Shown here: positions 1 through 5,458 of the stretch, piece by piece
How the letters are laid out: each line of letters opens with the position of its first letter
Position numbering within the stretch: the stretch's first letter is position 1
Assembly (NCBI GenBank): GCA_030625995.1
Contig: DAOUPU010000123.1
Coordinates: 1-7,287 of the forward strand
Source: Flavobacteriaceae bacterium
Lineage (GTDB): Bacteria > Bacteroidota > Bacteroidia > Flavobacteriales > Flavobacteriaceae
DNA length: 7,287 nucleotides
Reading direction: 5' to 3'
Notes under the pieces: generated by a model
The model's database searches: none
What the model was told of the DNA's origin: nothing
What the model saw: only the letters and a program-made list of their open reading frames with translations
Translations under genes and position numbers: made by a program

Positions 1-2
1 TT

Positions 3-1445
3 TTAATCAAATTTAACGTATGGCTTTAAGCCGTGTAAACCTCCTTCTCTCCCAAACCCACTTTCTTTATATCCTCCAAAGGGTGAAGTAGGATCAAATT
101 TATTAAAAGTATTCGCCCATATTACACCGGCATTTAAATTTTGGGTCAAATGAAATATTTTTGATCCTTTTTGGGTCCAAACACCAGCCGATAATCCATA
201 AGGGGTGTTGTTCGCCTTCTCTATCACTTCATCAATTGTGCGAAAAGTTTGAATAGCCAAAACTGGACCAAATATTTCTTCTTGAACTATTTTATGTGAT
301 TGAGACACATTTAAAAAAAGTGTGGGGGCACACCAATTTCCTTTTTTAGGTAGATTGATCTTAGTCTGATATATCTCTCCTCCTTCATTCAATCCAATAT
401 TAATATAATTTTTAATTGTTTTTAGTTGTTTTTCAGAATTAATTGCCCCAATGTCAGTGTTTTTATCAAGTGGATCACCGAGAATCAAGGTTTCCATTCT
501 ATCTTTTAGTTTTTGTACAACAACCTTAGCAACAGATTCTTGTATAAATAACCTTGAACCGGCACAGCATACATGACCTTGGTTAAAAAATATTGCGTTA
601 ATTATTCCTTCCACAGCCTGATCAATTGCCGCATCTTCAAAAATTATATTGGCTCCTTTACCCCCTAGTTCCAAGGTTAATTTTTTGTTAGTACCGGCTA
701 TAGCACTTTGTATATATTTTCCAACAGCCGTTGATCCGGTAAAGGCAATTTTATTTATATCAGGATGATTAACAATTTCTGCTCCAGTTTCTCCTGCTCC
801 GGTAACTATATTAACTACCCCATTAGGTATTCCACTTTCGTGGATGATTTCAGCCAATTTTAATGCTGTTAAAGGAGTTGTCTCCGCGGGTTTAAGGACC
901 ACTGTATTTCCTGTTGCCAAAGCCGGAGCAATTTTCCATGCGGCCATTAATAATGGAAAATTCCACGGAATGATCTGACCTACTACTCCAAGTGGTTTAG
1001 GGTTTCTATTTGGAAAGGCATAAGACAGTTTATCAGCCCAACCGGCGTAATAGAAAAAATGGTTTGCTGCCAGAGGAATATCAATATCTCTGGACTCTCT
1101 TATCGGCTTCCCGCCATCCAAACTTTCAATTACAGCAAATTCTTTCGCCCGTTCTTGAATTAACCTGGAGATTCTAAATATATATTTTCCCCTCTCCTTT
1201 CCGGTCAATTCGGACCAACTTCTAAAGGCCCTCCGTGCCGCCTTGACTGCCAGATCAACATCTTTAGATGTAGCTTCAGCTATTTTTGCTATTTTTTGAT
1301 GATTTGATGGATTGATCGTATCAAAATATTTTCCCAGGCTTGGCTTTCTAAATTTTCCATCAATATATAATTCATAATTCTTATTAATTTGAATATGATC
1401 TGTGCTCTCTAGTGCTTTATCATAGGACCATGACGCTTTAAACAT
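3..1445 (-). CDS. NAD(P)-dependent aldehyde dehydrogenase, second gene of the deoC unit
   Basis: Oxidises an aldehyde to the carboxylic acid with NAD(P)+, presumably in the cytoplasm. About 480 residues from the chosen start, a normal full length for the classical ALDH superfamily. Visible hallmarks, numbered from this start: PWNFP with the oxyanion asparagine N162, the cofactor lysine K185 in VLKPAE, FTGS at 235-238, the general-base glutamate E259 in LELGGKG, the catalytic cysteine C293 in GHVCCAGSR, and E390 in EEIFGPV. No key residue is missing. The gene follows deoC on the same strand, which suggests acetaldehyde released by the aldolase as a substrate; this is inferred from context, since the sequence alone does not fix the substrate. 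Start choice: an in-frame ATG at 1469 would add eight residues (MTKKGNKI) and sit 2 bases after the deoC stop. The ATG at 1445 has an AAGGAA motif 8 bases upstream and lies just before the W-x-Y region where I expect the family to begin. The stop lies at 3-5, so the gene is complete, but any downstream operon partner lies outside the window. Confidence 0.93.
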   Translation of the reverse strand: MFKASWSYDKALESTDHIQINKNYELYIDGKFRKPSLGKYFDTINPSNHQKIAKIAEATSKDVDLAVKAARRAFRSWSELTGKERGKYIFRISRLIQERAKEFAVIESLDGGKPIRESRDIDIPLAANHFFYYAGWADKLSYAFPNRNPKPLGVVGQIIPWNFPLLMAAWKIAPALATGNTVVLKPAETTPLTALKLAEIIHESGIPNGVVNIVTGAGETGAEIVNHPDINKIAFTGSTAVGKYIQSAIAGTNKKLTLELGGKGANIIFEDAAIDQAVEGIINAIFFNQGHVCCAGSRLFIQESVAKVVVQKLKDRMETLILGDPLDKNTDIGAINSEKQLKTIKNYINIGLNEGGEIYQTKINLPKKGNWCAPTLFLNVSQSHKIVQEEIFGPVLAIQTFRTIDEVIEKANNTPYGLSAGVWTQKGSKIFHLTQNLNAGVIWANTFNKFDPTSPFGGYKESGFGREGGLHGLKPYVKFD

Positions 1446-1453
1446 TATTTTAT

Positions 1454-1459
1454 TTCCTT
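1454..1459 (-). promoter_or_regulatory. Shine-Dalgarno-like site before the aldehyde dehydrogenase
   Basis: On the minus strand the bases read AAGGAA and end 8 bases before the ATG at 1445. This is the only good Shine-Dalgarno-like match I noticed at a gene start in this window, and it favours the shorter start over the ATG at 1469. Bacteroidota often do without such sites, so the support is moderate. Confidence 0.45.
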
Positions 1460-1471
1460 TTTTTGTCATGA

Positions 1472-2368
1472 TTAATCTTTTGAAAAATAATTTGATGATT
1501 GATACATTCCGGTTTCTATTTTTACCAATTGCATCAAAATATCATTTGCTAAACTGCTTGCACCAAACCGAAAGTATCTTTTATCCATCCACTCTTGTCC
1601 AAGCACTTCGTTTAACATTACCAGATATTGTAAGGCAATTTTTGAAGTTGAAATTCCTCCTGCTGGTTTCATTCCAATCTTTTTACCTGTTTTTATGTAA
1701 AAATCTTTTATGGCTTCTAACATAACATAGGTTACAGGCATGGTAGCGGCGGGTTGAATTTTCCCTGTTGAAGTTTTGATAAAATCTGCCCCTGCGAGCA
1801 TTGCAATTTCACTGGCTCTTCTAATATTATCAAGAGTGTCTAGCTCTCCAGTTTCCAGGATTACTTTTAGATGAGATTTTACACAGACCTCTTTCACACT
1901 TGCAATTTCATCATAAACATATTGATAATTACCGGCAAGGAATTGCCCCCTTGAAATAACCATATCGATTTCATCTGCACCTTCGTCCACGGCATATTTT
2001 GTTTCTTCTAACTTTACATCCAAACTCGATTGACCACTTGGAAAAGCTGTTGCAACTGAAGCAACGTGAATATCACTTCCCAGTAGAGCATTTTTAGCAG
2101 TTCGTACATAAGAAGGGTATATACAAATTGCAGCGACAGTCGGAATATTTTTCAGGGCATCATGCGGATGCATGGCCTTGTAACATAATTGTTCAACTTT
2201 TCCCTGAGTATCTTTACCTTCAAGAGTGGTCAAATCAATCATACTCAGTGCAAGTTTTAATCCTTCAATTTTTGATCCTTTCTTGATACTCCGCTTACAA
2301 AATTTTTCAATTCGCTCATTAACACCAGTGGTGTCATAAGTTGGGAGATTCATTAAACTTGTATACAT
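1472..2368 (-). CDS. deoC: Deoxyribose-phosphate aldolase (DERA)
   Basis: Class I (Schiff-base) aldolase that splits 2-deoxy-D-ribose 5-phosphate into acetaldehyde and glyceraldehyde 3-phosphate, the last step of deoxynucleoside breakdown. Numbered from the ATG at 2368 (298 residues), the visible active-site motifs are ADEIDMVI with the proton-relay aspartate D135, ADFIKTSTGK with the Schiff-base lysine K198, and GMKPAGGI with the second lysine K234. The RFGASSL segment near the end is the usual phosphate-binding region. The protein is somewhat longer than the approximately 260-residue E. coli enzyme because of an N-terminal helical extension. The frame can be extended seven codons to a TTG at 2389, but that TTG is the end of a TAAATTTG promoter box, so the ATG at 2368 is preferred. 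The gene lies immediately upstream of an aldehyde dehydrogenase (25 to 26 bases to its preferred start), which would handle the acetaldehyde. Divergent from the lipoprotein gene at 2606. Confidence 0.95.
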   Translation of the reverse strand: MYTSLMNLPTYDTTGVNERIEKFCKRSIKKGSKIEGLKLALSMIDLTTLEGKDTQGKVEQLCYKAMHPHDALKNIPTVAAICIYPSYVRTAKNALLGSDIHVASVATAFPSGQSSLDVKLEETKYAVDEGADEIDMVISRGQFLAGNYQYVYDEIASVKEVCVKSHLKVILETGELDTLDNIRRASEIAMLAGADFIKTSTGKIQPAATMPVTYVMLEAIKDFYIKTGKKIGMKPAGGISTSKIALQYLVMLNEVLGQEWMDKRYFRFGASSLANDILMQLVKIETGMYQSSNYFSKD

Positions 2369-2386
2369 TTCGTATAGATTAGTTTT

Positions 2387-2394
2387 CAAATTTA
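2387..2394 (-). promoter_or_regulatory. Bacteroidota -7 promoter box of deoC
   Basis: The minus strand reads TAAATTTG, a full match to the TAnnTTTG box used by the primary sigma factor of Bacteroidota. It lies 18 bases upstream of the deoC ATG at 2368, implying a 5' leader of roughly 10 to 15 bases. I see no clear TTTG at the expected -33 spacing, so the call rests on the -7 box and its position. Confidence 0.55.
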
Positions 2395-2560
2395 CAAATT
2401 ATATTATATTATTCTTCGAAATTTAGAAAGTGATTGAGTGATGTGTGCTATTAATAATTTGACGTTAAAGGGGAAAATAGTGTTTGTTATTTTTATCAGT
2501 TTAAGAGCTCAGATTCATAATGGTCAATAAATAAATGCCTTATTTTATTTTTAAAATCAC

Positions 2561-2568
2561 TATTTTTG
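2561..2568 (+). promoter_or_regulatory. Bacteroidota -7 promoter box of the first lipoprotein gene
   Basis: The bases TATTTTTG match TAnnTTTG exactly and lie 37 bases before the ATG at 2606, implying a leader of about 30 bases. No convincing -33 TTTG is seen about 20 bases upstream. The surroundings are very AT-rich, so a chance match is possible. The rest of the 2395-2605 spacer shows no further gene I can support. Confidence 0.45.
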
Positions 2569-2582
2569 TTCATAATTAAATA

Positions 2583-2593
2583 TTTAACTAAAA
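2583..2593 (+). promoter_or_regulatory. Shared leader element TTTAACTAAAA, copy 1
   Basis: An 11-base element ending 12 bases before the ATG of the first lipoprotein gene. The identical 11 bases end 10 bases before the start of the second lipoprotein gene. No Shine-Dalgarno sequence is present, so this A-rich leader may serve in ribosome loading, as A-rich leaders are thought to do in Bacteroidota. The function is inferred; the repeat itself is directly visible. Confidence 0.4.
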
Positions 2594-2605
2594 TTTACTA
2601 AAATT

Positions 2606-3208
2606 ATGAAATTAATTAAGACAATATTATTGTTTGCTGTTATTAGTGCAATTACTTTTTCATGTAAAGAAACTAAAAAAGAACAAGTAGATGGAGATAT
2701 GGAGGCTGTAGAAGAAACTGTTGAAGTTACTGAAGTAGAAGGAGATGATAAAGGCACAGTAGAGGTTGTGGAAGCAACAGGGGTTCAATCTGCAGCACCT
2801 GCAGAAGCAGTGGAAACATCGTCTGCCGGATTAGAGGAAACGGTAGTTGAAGGTGTAATGGTTGAAGCCATGGCCGATACACCTGTGATTTATCCTGGTT
2901 GTGAAGGAACCGTAGAAGAAATCAGAGCTTGTTCACGAAAAGAATTCATTGCGTTTTTAAAAAAGAACTTCAATTCTGATCTTGGCGCAGATCTTGGTTT
3001 AAGATCGGGTGACCATAAAATCAGAGCCCTGGTAAAAATAGATGAAACAGGTAAAGTATCTGTCTTGAAAGTTGACGGTCCTCACAAGGCTTTAGAAAAA
3101 GAGATGGTAAGAGTTATTGATAAATTACCACAAATGACTGGTGCTACTGAAGAGGGTCAACCAGTAAGTGTTTCTTTTATTTTACCGATCACTTTTGCGG
3201 TAGATTAA
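2606..3208 (+). CDS. Lipoprotein with acidic linker and TonB-C-like domain
   Basis: A predicted lipoprotein of 200 residues. Residues 1-19 are a lipoprotein signal peptide (basic MKLIK start, hydrophobic core) with lipobox TFSC and acylated C20. Residues about 26-90 form a strongly acidic, low-complexity linker dominated by Val and Glu (VEETVEV, VEVVEA and similar), probably extended. Residues about 91-200 resemble the TonB C-terminal-like domain common in flavobacterial proteins: a PVIYPGCEG entry with C99 and C109, a helix ending in KKNFN, then KIRALVKIDETGKV, ALEKEMVRVIDKLPQMT, GQPVSVSFILPITF. Unlike true TonB it has no uncleaved membrane anchor and no Pro/Lys-rich spacer, so it is unlikely to be a TonB energy transducer and may instead bind periplasmic or outer-membrane partners. 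The next gene has almost the same signal peptide and leader. A promoter lies before it and a terminator after it, so it is probably transcribed alone. The role is unknown; the domain call rests on pattern recognition. Confidence 0.85.
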   Translation: MKLIKTILLFAVISAITFSCKETKKEQVDGDMEAVEETVEVTEVEGDDKGTVEVVEATGVQSAAPAEAVETSSAGLEETVVEGVMVEAMADTPVIYPGCEGTVEEIRACSRKEFIAFLKKNFNSDLGADLGLRSGDHKIRALVKIDETGKVSVLKVDGPHKALEKEMVRVIDKLPQMTGATEEGQPVSVSFILPITFAVD

Positions 3209-3221
3209 GAATTATAAATAC

Positions 3222-3255
3222 AGTGGAATGTTGATAATTTTAATGGTATTCCACT
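3222..3255 (+). repeat. Inverted repeat in the 3' region of the first lipoprotein gene
   Basis: AGTGGAAT (3222-3229) is matched perfectly by ATTCCACT (3248-3255), giving an 8-base-pair stem with an 18-base AT-rich loop, 14 bases after the stop codon. There is no T-tract after it, so it is not itself an intrinsic terminator. It may be an RNA-stabilising 3' hairpin or simply part of the spacer. Confidence 0.45.
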
Positions 3256-3267
3256 AATAAATTAACT

Positions 3268-3303
3268 AAAACTAGTGAAGTTCATTTTTACTGGTTTTTT
3301 TTT
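3268..3303 (+). terminator. Rho-independent terminator of the first lipoprotein gene
   Basis: AACTAGTGAA (3270-3279) pairs with TTTACTGGTT (3287-3296), ten pairs including two G-U, around a 7-base loop. A run of nine T begins at 3295. The stem is AT-rich, but the T-tract and its position 60 bases after the stop codon make a good intrinsic terminator. It separates this gene from the second lipoprotein gene, so the two are probably independent transcripts. Confidence 0.75.
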
Positions 3304-3395
3304 ATGCATTACTTATATATTAGTAATAACTACCTGTAAATAAGTAATATATATGCAGTTTTAAAATTGAGTTACAATTATTAATGTGTTGTTTT

Positions 3396-3427
3396 TTTGA
3401 TTTATAAACTATAAATTACGTTATTTG
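3396..3427 (+). promoter_or_regulatory. Possible promoter of the second lipoprotein gene
   Basis: TTTG at 3396-3399 is followed after 20 bases by GTTATTTG (3420-3427), which keeps the TTTG part of the Bacteroidota -7 box but lacks the leading TA. The leader to the ATG at 3463 would be about 30 bases, as for the first lipoprotein gene. A promoter is expected here because a terminator lies upstream; the exact site is uncertain. Confidence 0.3.
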
Positions 3428-3441
3428 TCCCACTATAAATT

Positions 3442-3452
3442 TTTAACTAAAA
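3442..3452 (+). promoter_or_regulatory. Shared leader element TTTAACTAAAA, copy 2
   Basis: Identical to the element at 2583-2593 and in the same place, ending 10 bases before the start codon. Ten of the eleven bases (TTAACTAAAA) recur a third time at 3262-3271, at the foot of the upstream terminator. The conservation suggests that leader and signal peptide were duplicated together. Confidence 0.4.
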
Positions 3453-3462
3453 ATAAATAACT

Positions 3463-3750
3463 ATGAAATTAATTAAGGGGGTATTGGCAATTGCTATAAT
3501 TAGTTTAATTGCTGTTTCATGTAACGAAACAAAAAAAGATGTTCAAAAAGACGCTCAGGAAGTTGTAGATGATTCTCAGGAAGAAATGAGTGATGCTGTA
3601 GATGAAACAAGTGCAGTAATTGACTCAGATGAGTCCGAGGTAGAAAAAGTAATTGATTCTACGAAGGCAATGGCTGAAGGAATGGCTAAAAAATGTGAAG
3701 GGAAGTGTTCTAAAGATGGTAAGTCATGTGACGGTAGTTGTAAAGCTTAA
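3463..3750 (+). CDS. Small acidic lipoprotein with four-cysteine tail
   Basis: A predicted 95-residue lipoprotein of no recognised family. Residues 1-19 form a signal peptide nearly the same as that of the preceding gene; the lipobox is AVSC with acylated C20, followed by NETKKD (KETKKE in the neighbour). Residues about 26-76 are acidic, rich in Asp, Glu, Ser and Val, and probably helical. The C-terminal 18 residues are basic and cysteine-rich: C78, C82, C89 and C93 in a Cx3C-x6-Cx3C layout, with glycines in both CEGKC and CDGSC. Such spacing could bind a metal ion or form two disulfides outside the inner membrane; the sequence does not decide which. The CEGKC motif recalls the EGKC repeats of small metal-binding peptides such as the DUF2282/bufferin type, but that family's maturation genes are not in the window and the protein is not otherwise similar. 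It is a single transcription unit: a terminator ends the upstream gene and another follows at 3776. Confidence 0.82.
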   Translation: MKLIKGVLAIAIISLIAVSCNETKKDVQKDAQEVVDDSQEEMSDAVDETSAVIDSDESEVEKVIDSTKAMAEGMAKKCEGKCSKDGKSCDGSCKA

Positions 3751-3775
3751 CTTTATTATACGTTACTATTTTAAT

Positions 3776-3802
3776 AAAACTACCTAAATGGTAGTTTTTT
3801 TT
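3776..3802 (+). terminator. Rho-independent terminator at the convergent junction
   Basis: AAAACTACC (3776-3784) and GGTAGTTTT (3790-3798) form a perfect 9-base-pair stem with loop TAAAT, and eight T run from 3795 to 3802. It ends the second lipoprotein transcript 26 bases after its stop codon. The T-tract overlaps the stop codon of the oppositely oriented heme A synthase gene. Read from the other strand, the hairpin is followed by TTATT (TTTTATT counting the stem end), so it may also stop the ssb-gldE-gldD-ctaA transcript, more weakly. Confidence 0.85.
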
Positions 3803-4862
3803 ATGCCTTGTATAGATTTTTTTTTCGAAGAGAAAAGAATAAGAATAGCAAACTCAATAAAAATAATATCCCTGTCAATTGATGCATAATGGCATAGAAC
3901 ATCGGTATTCTGGTCTTTATGTTTATCAAAGTTAAAATTCCCAAAAGAACTTGAATATACACTAAAATATAAGTAGTTGTCAGCCATTTTATCGCTCTTG
4001 TGTACATTGTATTTCTTTTTTTAAAATAAAAATAAACTGTAAGCGCCAAAATTATATAAGCTAGCAATCTGTGAATAAATTGAACCAGAGCTGGGGCAAA
4101 ATCAAAATTGTCATAATTGGTCATATTATTCCAATTCCAATTAGATAGATCCAGTAATACTCCTGGCACAACTTTTCCATTCATGGAAGGCCAGGAAGGA
4201 TAATAAAGCCCAGCTTTCATACCAGACATCAATCCTGCAAAAATCATTTGGATAAAAGTTATAGCTATTAAGAGACCAACAAATTTGTTTTTATTTCTTT
4301 GACTTCTGTTTTCTAAACGGTACACATCCGATAAGACCCAAGCCATTGCTCCGAGAGTTATAATTGCAAGAATAAAATGGAGGGTTAATTTATAGGCATT
4401 TACCCATGGACGATCCACCAATCCACTCATCACCATTATCCAACCGGCTGAGGCAGTTAGCCCAGTCAGAAAAATAACTATTAATAGTCTTTTTACTAAG
4501 AAAAAATTAATTTTTTTACGTACCAGGAAAATGATAAACGGGATCAAAAATATAAGGCCTAGAATTCTTACCCATAAGCGATGTAGATACTCCCAAAAAT
4601 AAATAAATTTAAAGTCACTTAATGTAAAAGCTGAATTAATTTTATGGTATTGAGGTGTTTTTTTATATAATTCGAATGCTTCAAGCCATTGCTGTTTGCC
4701 TATTGGAGGAAATATGCCTGTTATAATTTCCCAGCTCGTAATGGACAGACCAGAACCTGTTAATCGTGTAATTCCTCCAAGTACAACCTGTCCAATTAGC
4801 ATGAGCAAGCCAATTATAAGCCATATTCTAACAGTTTTCGTATATCTATATGCTTGCTTCAC
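3801..4862 (-). CDS. ctaA: Heme A synthase, COX15/CtaA family
   Basis: An inner-membrane enzyme that oxidises the C8 methyl of heme O to the formyl group of heme A, the cofactor of aa3-type cytochrome c oxidases. 353 residues with about eight hydrophobic segments, the usual size of the long COX15-like form. Conserved signatures: GGITRLTGSGLSITSW (29-44) after the first membrane segment, WEYLHRLWVR with E91 and H94, LTLHF with H162, GLMSGMKAGLYYPSWPSMNG (210-229), QFIHR with H264, and IMHQLTG with H327. The four histidines are the expected heme ligands. The start is GTG at 4862: the frame is closed by a TAA at 4875-4877 and the next in-frame Met (21) lies within the first membrane segment. It begins 8 bases after the gldD stop, so it is probably the last gene of the ssb-gldE-gldD unit. 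No cytochrome oxidase or heme O synthase gene is present here. Confidence 0.93.
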   Translation of the reverse strand: MKQAYRYTKTVRIWLIIGLLMLIGQVVLGGITRLTGSGLSITSWEIITGIFPPIGKQQWLEAFELYKKTPQYHKINSAFTLSDFKFIYFWEYLHRLWVRILGLIFLIPFIIFLVRKKINFFLVKRLLIVIFLTGLTASAGWIMVMSGLVDRPWVNAYKLTLHFILAIITLGAMAWVLSDVYRLENRSQRNKNKFVGLLIAITFIQMIFAGLMSGMKAGLYYPSWPSMNGKVVPGVLLDLSNWNWNNMTNYDNFDFAPALVQFIHRLLAYIILALTVYFYFKKRNTMYTRAIKWLTTTYILVYIQVLLGILTLINIKTRIPMFYAIMHQLTGILFLLSLLFLFFSLRKKNLYKA

Positions 4863-4870
4863 TTTATAAT

Positions 4871-5458
4871 CTATTTATTTTGAGGTTTCCATTCCAGAGT
4901 TTCCATCAAATGGATTATATCCTTGTGTAGATATTTTATAGCAGGAATAATAGAATCGTAATTCGGTTGTACGTTGAAATAAACAGCTCCGGTTATGAAA
5001 TTATTAGTGCTATCGGTAATATGAAATTGCAAAGGTGAAGCAGCATTTCCGGTTACTTCATAAATGGCACCATATTTTTGTTTAGCCTTATTCATATATG
5101 GTACCGAAGTAATTCCATCTGCTTTTATGGCGTGGTTAAATGTTAATTTTTCCGATTCAAGAAATAGTTCCTTCAGGTTATTTTCAATTGGTCTGTAGGT
5201 TAAATTTATAGATGCATTTAGTTTAGGGTATTCAATATTCATCCAGCATTTTTTATTTGTTATGGAAAAGGATTCTGTAGAAAACTCAAATTGATAAGGA
5301 CAATCTGTCTTTGTTAAAGAATATACCGGGTTGTCATATTCTAGTCTCAATTGTGCTTTTGGTTTAGGCAAAACATCCTCTTTACAAGAAAAAAAGAATA
5401 GCCCGATAATTGTTAAAAAAAGATATGCTATCCGAGGTCCAATAAAATCCATCTTCAT
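4871..5458 (-). CDS. gldD: Gliding motility lipoprotein GldD
   Basis: A lipoprotein of 195 residues required for gliding motility in Flavobacterium johnsoniae; its exact molecular role is not settled. Residues 1-24 are a signal peptide ending in lipobox FFSC with C25, followed by KEDVLPKPKAQLRLEY, the familiar start of mature GldD. Further family signatures are IEYPKLNASINLTY (75-88), FNHAIKAD (107-114), YEVTGNAASPLQFHITDS (133-150), FITGAVYFNVQPNYDSI (154-170) and the C-terminal HLMETLEWK. C53 and C71 may form a disulfide. The ATG at 5458 directly abuts the gldE stop codon (TAA then ATG, no spacer), so translation is probably coupled; a second ATG two codons on would be an alternative start. 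Its position right after gldE matches the known flavobacterial order and supports the identification. Confidence 0.94.
   Translation of the reverse strand: MKMDFIGPRIAYLFLTIIGLFFFSCKEDVLPKPKAQLRLEYDNPVYSLTKTDCPYQFEFSTESFSITNKKCWMNIEYPKLNASINLTYRPIENNLKELFLESEKLTFNHAIKADGITSVPYMNKAKQKYGAIYEVTGNAASPLQFHITDSTNNFITGAVYFNVQPNYDSIIPAIKYLHKDIIHLMETLEWKPQNK

Noticed and set aside
1468..1725. Plus-strand frame of 85 codons opposite deoC
   Set aside because: Lies entirely antisense to the well-supported deoC gene; the product is Leu/Phe-rich without any motif.
2441..2530. Small plus-strand frame of 29 codons (MCAINNLTLKGK..., with a hydrophobic stretch) in the spacer between deoC and the first lipoprotein gene
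   Set aside because: No promoter box, ribosome site or recognisable product, and a frame of this length is common by chance. It would need conservation across relatives to be taken seriously.
2606..3208. Calling the first lipoprotein gene tonB
   Set aside because: It lacks the uncleaved inner-membrane anchor and the Pro/Lys-rich spacer, has a lipobox cysteine, and has no exbB/exbD nearby; only the C-terminal domain is TonB-like.
3222..3255. The 8-base-pair hairpin as a second intrinsic terminator
   Set aside because: The loop is 18 bases and no T-tract follows; the true terminator is the hairpin at 3268-3303.
3784..3987. Minus-strand frame of 67 codons overlapping the end of the heme A synthase gene in another frame
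   Set aside because: Fully contained in or overlapping ctaA and the terminator; no start signal or recognisable motif.
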